Assembly: GCA_029269725.1 (NCBI GenBank)
Contig: JARJHS010000007.1
Location: 248,001-312,000 of the forward strand
Length of the DNA: 64,000 bases
From: Pollutibacter soli
Lineage (GTDB): Bacteria > Bacteroidota > Bacteroidia > Chitinophagales > Chitinophagaceae
Reading direction: 5' to 3'
This document shows positions 36,013 through 44,323 of the stretch, in pieces. The notes under the pieces were generated by a model, which was not told the origin of the DNA, searched no databases, and was given only the letters and a program-made list of their open reading frames with translations. The stretch's first letter is position 1. Every line of letters starts with the position of its first letter. Position numbers and translations under genes: made by a program.

Positions 36013-36043
36013 CGGTCCAATGGCAGTTGGACCGTTTTCTTTT
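36013..36043 (+). terminator. intrinsic terminator following the tandem repeat
   Basis: Perfect 8-bp stem CGGTCCAA / TTGGACCG, loop TGGCAG, then TTTTCTTTT. It lies just after the repeat and 500 bases after the last coding gene, so it may end a non-coding transcript. An ACGT-rich array continues to about 36,078. Confidence 0.75.
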
Positions 36044-36095
36044 ACGTTATACGTATAACGTTTAACGTAAAACGTAAACAGCCGGCACTTCCGGG

Positions 36096-36497
36096 TTATA
36101 GAGCCAGCTCTATTGCAGGATCCCAGAATTTGTTTTCGAAATCAACAACCTTATCATCGATCACCTTTACTCCGTCTTTTTTAAGTAATTCTTCCATTCG
36201 TGTCGGGCTGCCGAAATGTGCTTTGCCGGATAACATGCCGTTCCTGTTAACAACACGTTGTGCAGGTATTTTTGATGCAGAGCTGTGACTTGCATTCATT
36301 GCCCAGCCCACCATGCGTGCAGAAAGCCCGCTTCCCAGATATTTTGCGATTGCACCATAACTCGTAACTCGACCCCGTGGAATCCGGGACACGACTTCAA
36401 AAACATTTGCAAAAAAGCTGTGTTCTTTTTGCGCAGGTCTTGCTTTTTCTTCTGCCACTTTCTTTTTTACTGTGGCTGATTTTGACTTAGCCATCAT
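36096..36497 (-). CDS. MGMT-family alkyltransferase-like protein without active-site cysteine
   Basis: About 133 residues. The C-terminal DNA-binding fold of O6-alkylguanine-DNA alkyltransferase is recognisable (VVSRIPRGRVTSYGAIAKYLG, then AMNASHSSASKIPAQRVVNRNG), but the catalytic PCHR is PAQR, so it cannot remove alkyl groups itself. Such alkyltransferase-like proteins bind damaged DNA and flag it for nucleotide excision repair. A lysine-rich N-terminus (KSKSATVKKKVAEEK) precedes the fold. Start is the ATG at 36,497 or 36,494; it overlaps the end of the DUF5522 gene. Confidence 0.82.
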   Translation of the reverse strand: MMAKSKSATVKKKVAEEKARPAQKEHSFFANVFEVVSRIPRGRVTSYGAIAKYLGSGLSARMVGWAMNASHSSASKIPAQRVVNRNGMLSGKAHFGSPTRMEELLKKDGVKVIDDKVVDFENKFWDPAIELAL

Positions 36498-36696
36498 TTC
36501 TGTTTTTCTTATCCTGCTTTCTTTTTTCGAGAAGTATTGATCGTTTGGGTTCGGGTACATTTTTATAATCAAAAGGGCAATGAAGGCATCCATTGCCGCA
36601 ACAGTATCCGCGGTTAAGATGAAATTTTTCAGTCAGTACCATCAACCCTTCGTCATTGATGTAATAATCTATTCCCTCTTTAAAATCGTCGGCCAT
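36487..36696 (-). CDS. DUF5522 small cysteine-rich protein
   Basis: A 69-residue protein with a compact GYCCGNGCLHCPF cluster of four cysteines that could bind a metal or iron-sulfur cluster, followed by a basic tail. The pattern matches DUF5522. It starts two bases after the trmB stop and overlaps the alkyltransferase-like gene by about 11 bases, so the three genes are probably one operon. Confidence 0.82.
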   Translation of the reverse strand: MADDFKEGIDYYINDEGLMVLTEKFHLNRGYCCGNGCLHCPFDYKNVPEPKRSILLEKRKQDKKNRNDG

Positions 36697-36698
36697 GA

Positions 36699-37424
36699 TT
36701 ATTGTTCTTCGTCCTTCACTTCAATACCCGGTTCTTCTTTTAACAACTGATGTAATTTTTCATCAAGTCCAGGATCTGGATTGTTGCTTATCCTGAATCG
36801 GAGGTAATAGATCTTATTGCTTCCTGAAATATCAAGCCCTTCATAATGTGTTTTGATTTGAAGTTCGGGTTTCAGGTCAGATATCGATGCAAGATCTTCC
36901 AGGTACTCCAATTGCTCCAGTTGATAAAGTTCAATTACTTTTCTTGTAAAATCGATCAACACCGGCGAATCCGTTTTCAGGTTGATTATTCCATTATGTT
37001 GTAAAATCTGTTTATAAAGTCGAAGAAAACGCGGATGAGTAAGACGCTTTTTGGCACGCGACACTCGCAGTTGAGGGTCCGGAAACGTGATCCAGATTTC
37101 CGATACTTCGCCGGCGTTGAAATAATCGGTAATCTTATCAATATGGCTCCGTAGAAATGCGACATTGTTCAAACCATCTGCCAGCGCTTTTTTTGCACCC
37201 ACCCAGATCCTGTTGCCTTTCAGATCCATGCCGATATAATTATTCTCCGGATGCAGCCTTCCCAACCCGACCGCATATTCCCCCTTGCCGCAGGCCAGTT
37301 CCATAATCAATGGATGATTGTTGTTGAAATAATCTGTCCATTTTCCGGCCATTCCCTGCGGATACTGCAGCACATTTGGGAAAGTGGCGATCTCTGCAAA
37401 GCGCTGTAATTTCTTTTGACCCAT
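36699..37424 (-). CDS. trmB: tRNA (guanine-N7-)-methyltransferase
   Basis: A 241-residue SAM-dependent enzyme that methylates G46 in the tRNA variable loop. The SAM-binding ELACGKGEYAVGL, the GMDLKGNRIWVGAKKA strand and the catalytic ISEIWITFPDPQLR region are all present. First gene of the trmB-DUF5522-alkyltransferase-like operon. Confidence 0.94.
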   Translation of the reverse strand: MGQKKLQRFAEIATFPNVLQYPQGMAGKWTDYFNNNHPLIMELACGKGEYAVGLGRLHPENNYIGMDLKGNRIWVGAKKALADGLNNVAFLRSHIDKITDYFNAGEVSEIWITFPDPQLRVSRAKKRLTHPRFLRLYKQILQHNGIINLKTDSPVLIDFTRKVIELYQLEQLEYLEDLASISDLKPELQIKTHYEGLDISGSNKIYYLRFRISNNPDPGLDEKLHQLLKEEPGIEVKDEEQ

Positions 37425-37726
37425 GGCGCAAAATTAGCTACCATGGTTAAATATCTCTTACCTGATTATTCTGAGTAGAAATTTGAGAAATCGCTGCTAT
37501 TGGTGAATACAGGTTGGAAAGGAAAAAGCGAAAAGTTTTAAAAACAGTTGGGATGTATAACGTTAGTTCACCACCCGGCAGTGGGATTTTTCTCTTTTTC
37601 TGCGGTGTTTTTCACTTGTTTTCACCCCCTCTGGTAAAGTAATTTCATCTCCTGCAGCGAATGCTGTTTAGAAAGGCATAGCATCGGTAGGTGGGATTTA
37701 TTTTTTAATCATTAAAACTGTAGGGT
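37425..37726. other. divergent intergenic region
   Basis: About 300 bases between trmB and the secreted peptides. A weak hairpin (CCAC..GTGG) followed by T-rich sequence lies near 37,570-37,600 on the plus strand. No consensus promoter for the plus-strand peptides was found. Confidence 0.4.
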
Positions 37727-38050
37727 ATGAAAAAGTGGATGTTTGTTTTGGGTTTGATGGGCATTGTGAGTTTTTCTTTTGCCGGTGAGAGCAGAACCGG
37801 GGCTGAGGGAGATGCGAAGAAAGCTTTTACAAAAAAGCATAAAAATGATCAGAACGACAAGTCGGTAAAAACGAATGATTTTAAAATTTGTACAGTATCA
37901 CAGACTGCAAAGGTTAGTATCTATGTTGTTGAGTATACTGTTACCTGTTCCGCTACTGCGGAGTCATGTGAAGCAGCAGCGACAGAAGCTTTAACCTGTG
38001 TGACTTCTGCGGTGAGAGCATTGAAGAAAACGATTACTAGTGCAAGTTAA
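37727..38050 (+). CDS. small secreted four-cysteine protein, copy 1
   Basis: A 107-residue protein with a signal peptide (residues 1-19, ...FSFA). A lysine/asparagine-rich linker (about 25-50) leads to a core of four cysteines: FKICTVSQ, TVTCS, ESCEAA and LTCVTS. Spacing is about 20, 7 and 10 residues. The core resembles that of the next gene (FKLCEVTQ, TITCT, TCEMA, LCVKF), so both belong to one family. Probably folded by two disulfides outside the cytoplasm. Function unknown. Confidence 0.72.
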   Translation: MKKWMFVLGLMGIVSFSFAGESRTGAEGDAKKAFTKKHKNDQNDKSVKTNDFKICTVSQTAKVSIYVVEYTVTCSATAESCEAAATEALTCVTSAVRALKKTITSAS

Positions 38051-38144
38051 CTAGGAAAGGCCGATGTTATGCTTTTCCTTTTGTTTCTCTGATACAGAAC
38101 GTCATTGCTTCTGTGTATTATTTAAAATTCAAAATCGTGATGTT

Positions 38145-38438
38145 ATGAAATCAATGTTGATGTTGTTGCTTTTCTTTATAACAGGGAGCGCAGTTTTTGC
38201 CACCGAACAACCGGTCAGGGCTAACCGCCATAGTAATCGTTGGAAAGAAAAGAAACCGGAAAATTTTAAACTCTGCGAAGTCACACAATCAGGAACAATC
38301 GGCACCTATTTGACTCAGGTAACCATCACCTGTACAAGCAAAGCTCCCACCTGCGAAATGGCAAGTCTGGGGGCAAGTTTGTGTGTAAAGTTTCAGATAA
38401 CCGATGCCTACACGAAAATAAACGCTACTGTAAATTAA
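38145..38438 (+). CDS. small secreted four-cysteine protein, copy 2
   Basis: A 97-residue paralogue of the preceding gene: signal peptide (residues 1-18, ...AVFA), a basic linker, then four cysteines with nearly the same spacing. The ATG at 38,145 is chosen because it places the signal peptide at the N-terminus; the frame is open further upstream. It is followed 27 bases later by the GLPGLI gene, suggesting that the peptides and the export or maturation proteins are expressed together. Confidence 0.72.
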   Translation: MKSMLMLLLFFITGSAVFATEQPVRANRHSNRWKEKKPENFKLCEVTQSGTIGTYLTQVTITCTSKAPTCEMASLGASLCVKFQITDAYTKINATVN

Positions 38439-38465
38439 TCACCTGTTCTTAAAATATCAATCTTC

Positions 38466-39209
38466 ATGAAGAAGTATACCGTCTTCGCATCTCTATTGCT
38501 GATCAGTATTTTTTCGATTGCACAACAAGCAGTGATCCGGTATGAATTTATCTACAATAAGAATTTTGAACGTGGTAAAGACCTCGTGTATTTTCAGTCG
38601 TGGTTGAATATTAAAAATGGCGAGTCGTGGTTTTTTTCAATACCGGATACTTCCAAAATTGCCACATTAGGAGCGATGGACTCATATCCGGCAATAGACA
38701 CTTTATTCGGCGTGTACAAAAATCTATCTGAAGAACGGCTCGTATTTATAGAACCTGACTTTACAGGAAGGAGCAGCTATTACCGGGACACATTACATCC
38801 CATGACCTGGGAGCTTAAAAACGAAACGCAAAAAATCGGCGATTTTGAATGTCAGAAAGCCACGACCGTTTTCAGAGGAAGAAGCTACACTGCGTGGTTT
38901 AGTCCATCAATTCCTATTCCGAACGGCCCTTGGAAAATGGGAGGCTTGCCAGGCTTGATCATGGTACTGTATGAGGATAATAATGACATGTATATTTCCC
39001 TTCGATCTATTTCATTTACCTCATCACCAGGCAAAATATTTCTGCCTGCTGATATAAATAGGCTGCCTGATTATGAAAAGTACAAGAACAATTGGCGGGA
39101 GCTGTTTAAAAGAATGGATGCGACATTGACTGCATCAAAGAGTAATCCAGACTGCGTATCATGTAAGGAAGAATCCAAATCAAAAATAAACCTGTGGGAA
39201 AAATGGTAA
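38466..39209 (+). CDS. GLPGLI family protein
   Basis: A 247-residue secreted protein (signal about 1-19) carrying the hallmark GGLPGLIMVLYED near residue 158, after the usual YTAWFSPSIPIPNGPWKMGG. GLPGLI proteins are widespread in Bacteroidetes, nearly always next to a TonB-type outer-membrane protein as here, but have no proven biochemical role. It overlaps the next gene by 16 bases. Confidence 0.92.
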   Translation: MKKYTVFASLLLISIFSIAQQAVIRYEFIYNKNFERGKDLVYFQSWLNIKNGESWFFSIPDTSKIATLGAMDSYPAIDTLFGVYKNLSEERLVFIEPDFTGRSSYYRDTLHPMTWELKNETQKIGDFECQKATTVFRGRSYTAWFSPSIPIPNGPWKMGGLPGLIMVLYEDNNDMYISLRSISFTSSPGKIFLPADINRLPDYEKYKNNWRELFKRMDATLTASKSNPDCVSCKEESKSKINLWEKW

Positions 39210-41902
39210 GATTAGCGATTCGGTTTGCTTTTCTTTCTTACATCATTTTTTCTTTTTCAATTACAAGAGCTCAGCAGGATTTTACAATAAATGGCGTTGT
39301 ATCAGATAGTTCCGGAATGCCTGTTCCTGGTGCAGTGGTTTCGGTATTTTTAAAACCGTCAGCTGGTCAGACTGGTTTCTCTCTCACCAAAAAAGATGGA
39401 ACGTATTCAATTCGGGTGAAACAGGATACTGTTGGTGTATGGAGAATCGTAGTACAGTCATCAGGCTTTTTACCTGATTCTGCTTCAATAGTAATGGATC
39501 GGACACGAGCTTCACAGAATTTGAATTTCAAACTTCGACCATCTGCTTTAACACTCAGGGAAGTTATAATCAAAGCAGAGAAACTTACTTTCACAATAAG
39601 AAATGACACAATAGAATTCAACGCAAAATCTTTTATTCATCCCGAAACAAAAAAGGTACAGGATCTGCTGGCTAATATCCAGGGTTTCAGGGTCGCTTCT
39701 GATGGACGTATAAGTTTCAACGGTAAAGAAGTTGAAAAAATATTGATTGAAGGAGAAGATCTGTCGGAGAAGAATTACCGCCTCTTGTCGCGAAATCTGA
39801 ATGCGGCAATGATCAGCAAAATCCAGGTGGTCAATAACTACAATGATGATCGGTTGATGAAGGAAGTAGAGAATTCAGATAACATTGGAATTAACCTGGT
39901 CATTGATGATAAGTTCAAAAATCAGGTTACAGGTTCACTGGATCTGCAGTTGGGAACATCATCACGAAGATCTATTGATAATAGTTTGGTGCTGATTACA
40001 AAAAAAGTAAAACTTCTATCATTCATCAAACACAATAATGTCGGTGATATCCCCAATGCAGATCTTCGGTATTATTACAACAAAGACAATGCGACCGAAG
40101 TAGCTGGTCTCGATAATTTGAATTCAACTGATCTGGTTAGAACGGGTTCAATTTACCCACCGGAGCTTCCGGGAAAATACATCAGAAAAAACAACGATTA
40201 TTCAGCAGCAGCGATAGGGTCCTGGAAAATCAGATCCTCTGTGAAGGTGAGAGCTGTGATTGGCTATGCAAAAAGCAGTCTGGAAAATAGTAACAGCATA
40301 ATCGATAAGTATACTCTTCCGGATATGAACCAATGGTTTCTTCACCAGGAGCAGATTGCCGGAATTGTTTCAAAAGATATCGTATCAGGAATTGCAATTA
40401 CCCATGACAGTGGTAAGAAAAATATCGGGGCTATCAATGTTGAACTGATCCTGCCAACAGCAAGTTATAAATATGAAAGCCGGATCAAAGGTGCGTTTCA
40501 GGATAGCCTGGTTGAAAATTCAAACACATCAATAAAATTATTTCGGATAGAAGGATTTGAATCTTTCAGAATCAGAGGGGGAAAAATTCTGAATATCCGC
40601 TACCGACTGAACAACGATCATATTGATCAGGAATTTAAACCTGTAACACAAAGGTTTGCCGGCTTTTTTCAATCAGATACCGCTGCAATTTATTTTGACG
40701 AACGATTGCGCAATAAAACAGTAAATATTGACCTTTCTGTCGGCCTGTTTGGAAGTAGAAAAAAATTTCAATATTCCCTGCTTGCAAAAACAAATTATCA
40801 GCGCTCCAATTATGCCGGGAGTTTAAACGCGTTTCGCTCCATCATTGAGTCACCAAAATTTATCGGGTATCTTAATTCTGATTATGAAAGTGTCGAATAC
40901 TCGCTTTCTTCGTCGGGTAATATTTCTGTTTCAAAAAAATTGATGTTGTCTTCGGTTATAAAAGCAGGCAATCTTTACAATGAGTTCCTGAACAATAATA
41001 GTCTGGTCAATTCTTCAATACCAATTTTTCGAAATACGACAAAGCTGACTTTTCAGCAAAATCCCGTTTCAAACTTTAATGTTGAGTACCAGATTGCCTA
41101 TGGCAAATCGCTGGCAAACTATTTTTTTCCTGATTCTCTTATTTCAGGTAACGTGTCTATACTCTCTCCGGCAAAAGCCATAAAAGCGTCCTCAAAACAA
41201 AGTATCAATATTTCATATACCTCCTCAAATCTTCGTCGCTCAAGTGAATTGATGTTACAATTATCAGCAGCTTTTTCTGATCGTGACTATAGTTACGGTT
41301 ATTATATGCAACCGGAGTATAGTGTTTATTTTTTTCACCCATTTGATGGAAACCGTTATACCCAGGTACTTGCCCGTTTCGGAAAATTGTTGATGCCCTG
41401 GAGGATAAAACTTGGATTGCAGGTTTCAGCAATGGAGTTTAAAATGAATATGCTGGTTAATGAAACAAAATCAGTTAATGTGAATCAAAGTGAAAGAATG
41501 GAATTTAGTATCACATCTGCATTCAAAAGATCTTTCAACTTTGAACTGAGACCAGTTGTTATCCATTCCACCAATAAGACCAGGCTGGAAAACAACAGTT
41601 GGGTTAGCCAGGATTTCTGGCAGTCCCAGGGTTCAGGAAAATTGATGTTCAGACCGGCCGAAAAATGGTATTTCGCGTTGGTCTATCTGTACAGGTCTTT
41701 CGCCAAAAGATCATTTTTAAATTCGGCTGATTTTTATGGACAATGGGAAGCCCGGTCTGACTGGAGGTTTTCAGTAACTGTGCATAATCTTTTCAATGCT
41801 GGCGCTATGGTGACACGGGAATATACACCAACGTCTTACGGTGATCAGCGATTCACCTTGATGGGCAGGTATTTCGTTTTGGGAGTGAGTTGGAGTTTCT
41901 GA
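39194..41902 (+). CDS. TonB-receptor-like outer-membrane beta-barrel, GLPGLI partner
   Basis: A 902-residue protein: signal peptide (about 1-27, ...TRAQ), carboxypeptidase-regulatory domain (about 31-115, GVVSDSSGMPVPGAVVSVF), a plug-like region (KVQDLLANIQGFRVASDGRI, then EVEKILIEGEDL) and a long barrel ending in an aromatic residue (VSWSF). The plug type is the one that accompanies GLPGLI proteins. The start may instead be ATG 39,203. The preceding two four-cysteine peptides are candidate cargo or ligands. Confidence 0.9.
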   Translation: MGKMVRLAIRFAFLSYIIFSFSITRAQQDFTINGVVSDSSGMPVPGAVVSVFLKPSAGQTGFSLTKKDGTYSIRVKQDTVGVWRIVVQSSGFLPDSASIVMDRTRASQNLNFKLRPSALTLREVIIKAEKLTFTIRNDTIEFNAKSFIHPETKKVQDLLANIQGFRVASDGRISFNGKEVEKILIEGEDLSEKNYRLLSRNLNAAMISKIQVVNNYNDDRLMKEVENSDNIGINLVIDDKFKNQVTGSLDLQLGTSSRRSIDNSLVLITKKVKLLSFIKHNNVGDIPNADLRYYYNKDNATEVAGLDNLNSTDLVRTGSIYPPELPGKYIRKNNDYSAAAIGSWKIRSSVKVRAVIGYAKSSLENSNSIIDKYTLPDMNQWFLHQEQIAGIVSKDIVSGIAITHDSGKKNIGAINVELILPTASYKYESRIKGAFQDSLVENSNTSIKLFRIEGFESFRIRGGKILNIRYRLNNDHIDQEFKPVTQRFAGFFQSDTAAIYFDERLRNKTVNIDLSVGLFGSRKKFQYSLLAKTNYQRSNYAGSLNAFRSIIESPKFIGYLNSDYESVEYSLSSSGNISVSKKLMLSSVIKAGNLYNEFLNNNSLVNSSIPIFRNTTKLTFQQNPVSNFNVEYQIAYGKSLANYFFPDSLISGNVSILSPAKAIKASSKQSINISYTSSNLRRSSELMLQLSAAFSDRDYSYGYYMQPEYSVYFFHPFDGNRYTQVLARFGKLLMPWRIKLGLQVSAMEFKMNMLVNETKSVNVNQSERMEFSITSAFKRSFNFELRPVVIHSTNKTRLENNSWVSQDFWQSQGSGKLMFRPAEKWYFALVYLYRSFAKRSFLNSADFYGQWEARSDWRFSVTVHNLFNAGAMVTREYTPTSYGDQRFTLMGRYFVLGVSWSF

Positions 41903-41947
41903 TAATTGCTTTCTTAACTAGCCACTATTAAAAAGACGATTAACAAC

Positions 41948-41989
41948 AAAAAAGCCGCAAAATATTGATAGTCAATATTGTTGCGGCTT
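41948..41989 (-). terminator. intrinsic terminator of the minus-strand RNA
   Basis: Read on the minus strand, AAGCCGCAA and AATATTGA pair with TCAATATT and TTGCGGCTT around a CTA loop, giving a stem of about 17 bp, followed by six T residues (41,953-41,948). It lies 10 bases beyond the RNA's predicted 3' end. It may also help stop plus-strand transcription from 41,902. Confidence 0.85.
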
Positions 41990-41998
41990 CTTATTCGC

Positions 41999-42191
41999 TG
42001 TAGGGGGAGGAGTCGAACCTCCACGAAGACGTTAGCATCTGCACATCGATGTCGGATTGCGAATCCGGCCGAATAGTGGTCAACCCTAGTCGGTCCTGCT
42101 GCAGACAGGATCGGCGTTATGCAAAGTTTATCCGTTGATCTTCACCCCCGAGACAAGAGGGCATGTCTGCCGAAAATTTCATCACCCCACA
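41999..42191 (-). ncRNA. 193-nt structured RNA with tRNA-like ends (possible reduced tmRNA)
   Basis: On the minus strand the 5' end TGTGGGG pairs with CCCTACA at the 3' end (seven pairs, one G-U), just after a perfect T-arm (GGAGG, loop TTCGACT, CCTCC). After the 5' strand comes TGATGAAATTTTCGGCAG, which resembles the D-like loop of tmRNA, then a helix strand that could pair with GTCTTCG beside the T-arm. A short frame opening with Gly-Glu-Asp and ending with Ala-stop (GCATAA) lies near 42,146-42,117. No ALAA tag is present and the RNA is about half the usual tmRNA size. No CCA is encoded. Confidence 0.6.
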
Positions 42192-42265
42192 GTGTTTGTA
42201 AAAGAACTTTGTAGTGCAATATTAAAGAAAATCGCAGTCCTGTTACAAATATTTCAATAAAAATT

Positions 42266-42295
42266 TTGCAATTATCGAAATTATTTAAATATTTG
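42266..42295 (+). promoter_or_regulatory. possible promoter of the Lrp-type regulator
   Basis: TTG at 42,266-42,268 and AATATTTG at 42,288-42,295 (one mismatch to TAnnTTTG) with a 19-base spacer, 37 bases before the start codon. The gap 42,192-42,332 also has to hold the minus-strand RNA promoter, which I could not identify with confidence. Confidence 0.4.
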
Positions 42296-42332
42296 TTCCA
42301 TTACTTGAAAATGATTAAAAGTCAATCTGGAA

Positions 42333-42800
42333 ATGGCGGGAAAATTAAATCTTGATAAACTGGACCTTCAGATCATCCACGCAATGATGGATGATGCTGG
42401 AATATCTTATGCAGACCTGGGAAAAAAACTATTTGTCTCCGGAGGTACCATCCATGTCCGCATTAAGAAACTACAGGAAATGGGTATCGTTAAAGGTACC
42501 AGACTGAATGTTGATCTGAAGCTGCTCGGCTACGATATTACGGCTTTTGTCGGAATCTTTCTGGAAAAAAGTTCGCTTTACGATGTTGTTGCTGAAGATC
42601 TGAAGAAAATCCCGGAAATTATCCGGCTCAATTATACGACGGGTAATTACAGTATGTTTCTTGAAGTTGTAGCAAAAGACATCAACCAGTTGCGCTATGT
42701 ACTTCACGATCAACTACAAAAGATCAAAGGAATCGAAAGAACAGAAACGTTCATTTCGCTTGATGAAAGTCTGAACAGAAATGTACAGGTGTCAAGTTAA
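42333..42800 (+). CDS. Lrp/AsnC family transcriptional regulator
   Basis: A 155-residue regulator with an N-terminal helix-turn-helix (residues about 5-60: LDLQIIHAMMDDAGISYADL, then SGGTIHVRIKKLQEMGIVKG) and a C-terminal RAM/ligand domain of alternating strands and helices (DITAFVGIFLEK... ERTETFISLDES). Family members bind amino acids and form octamers. Target genes are not evident; the divergent RNA gene shares its upstream region. Confidence 0.92.
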   Translation: MAGKLNLDKLDLQIIHAMMDDAGISYADLGKKLFVSGGTIHVRIKKLQEMGIVKGTRLNVDLKLLGYDITAFVGIFLEKSSLYDVVAEDLKKIPEIIRLNYTTGNYSMFLEVVAKDINQLRYVLHDQLQKIKGIERTETFISLDESLNRNVQVSS

Positions 42801-42880
42801 TCTCCGATTAGAAATTACATCGAAGTTTTAGTAATTTGGGTAATTCGTATGCTTTCAACGCATGACCTAAACCCTTTCTT

Positions 42881-44314
42881 TTGCCCAGGCATTTTTTCCG
42901 TTCACTCATATTACTGGTTGGCTTAAATCTACTGGTGAAACCAGTCTGGATTTTTGCGATCGACAGGCAGGTACAGAATATTACCGGCTTCTCGTCGTAT
43001 GGGCATTATTTTGCGCTGCTGAATTTGTGCATCATACTTAACTTCTTACTTGATCTCGGCATTACATCATTTTTCAACCGCGAAGTTGCCTCAGGGAACG
43101 GGCATGAAGGAGCTTTGTTCACACAGGCCCTGAGCGGAAAACTGATACTTAGTTTTATCTATGCGGGGATGGTTTTTTTCATAGGTGTCGCATCCGGCAT
43201 TGACGATTATAGTTTATTGCTGATGCTGATCATCATGCAGGTAGGAAGCAGTTTTCTTTTATTCCTGCGATCCTATCTTACCGCAACTCAACACTACAGA
43301 ACTGATGCAGTTATTTCGGTAATGGATAAGCTGTTTGTTGTAATTGTTGTCGGCAGTATGATCATTTACCCAATGACTGTCGGCCACATCACCATTCAGA
43401 ATTTTGTACTCATCCAGGTAGCAGGGATTATTCTGTCTTCTGCAGTCGCACTAATGTTCCTGGTGAAAAATATTCCTGGCTTTAGTTTTCAACCATTTCG
43501 CGGATTAAAAAAGGAAATCTTTTTTTCCAGTCTGCCCATCGCGTTGAATATTTTCTTTGTCACATTGATGACACGAGCCGACGGCTTTCTGCTCGAAAGC
43601 ATCATTAACGACGATGCGCGTGAAGCAGGAATTTATGCCGCTGGATTTCGTCTCCTGGATGCTTTCAACATGGTTGGTTTCCTGATGGCTGGATTTCTTT
43701 TGCCCTTCATGGCAAGACACTGGCCAAACCAGAATCGCTTTTTTGCAGTTTTACTTACCTGCAGGCATTTGCTTGTGATTGGAAGTATGATCGTTGTTGC
43801 TTTCGCATTCGCTGCTCCTGAATATCTTTCCAACCTTCTGTATCATAACAAGGATCCGTATATTTCAAATGTAATCATGATCGTGCTGTTTGCGTTGCCG
43901 GGCTTATCGATGATTCATATTTATGGGACTGCATTGACAGCGACGCGAAATATGCGGATCTACCTCGTATTGAGTATTATTTTTAGCCTGCTGAGTGTGA
44001 TTCTGAACCTGATATTTATTCCAAGGTATGGTGCAATGGCATCTGCAGTCATTGCTTGCTCAATTCAAACGTTGTATGCGCTGTCAGTAATATATTTTGC
44101 AAGAATGAAAACAGGTATAAGGCTATCACTCGCGTTTATCCCTTTATACCTGGTCGTTGGTTTATCATTTTATGTGATAGTGAAAGTGGCAAACTTTTTT
44201 CATTGGAACCTGATGTTAAGCGCAGGAATCGGTGCGCTGATCATAGCGATACTATTCTTTTACCGTTCGGGATTTTCAATCGCACAACTTCGCAAACTGC
44301 TTGCTGAAAAATAA
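42881..44314 (+). CDS. polysaccharide/oligosaccharide flippase family protein
   Basis: A 477-residue membrane protein with about 14 helices, of the MOP (MATE/Wzx-like) superfamily; the NREVASG stretch near residue 67 and the long helix pairs match lipid-linked sugar flippases. The start is TTG at 42,881 because a stop lies six codons upstream and no ATG precedes the first helix. No polysaccharide cluster surrounds it; the nearest sugar gene is the glycosyltransferase at 45.4 kb on the other strand. It converges on the ABC permease gene, nine bases away. Confidence 0.85.
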   Translation: MPRHFFRSLILLVGLNLLVKPVWIFAIDRQVQNITGFSSYGHYFALLNLCIILNFLLDLGITSFFNREVASGNGHEGALFTQALSGKLILSFIYAGMVFFIGVASGIDDYSLLLMLIIMQVGSSFLLFLRSYLTATQHYRTDAVISVMDKLFVVIVVGSMIIYPMTVGHITIQNFVLIQVAGIILSSAVALMFLVKNIPGFSFQPFRGLKKEIFFSSLPIALNIFFVTLMTRADGFLLESIINDDAREAGIYAAGFRLLDAFNMVGFLMAGFLLPFMARHWPNQNRFFAVLLTCRHLLVIGSMIVVAFAFAAPEYLSNLLYHNKDPYISNVIMIVLFALPGLSMIHIYGTALTATRNMRIYLVLSIIFSLLSVILNLIFIPRYGAMASAVIACSIQTLYALSVIYFARMKTGIRLSLAFIPLYLVVGLSFYVIVKVANFFHWNLMLSAGIGALIIAILFFYRSGFSIAQLRKLLAEK

Positions 44315-44323
44315 TACCTCAGA

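Noticed and set aside
42010-42100. A tRNA-Ala with CGC anticodon inside the tRNA-like RNA
   Set aside because: TTCGCAA could be an anticodon loop, but there is no D-arm, the stem has a mismatch and the true acceptor partner lies 100 bases further upstream.
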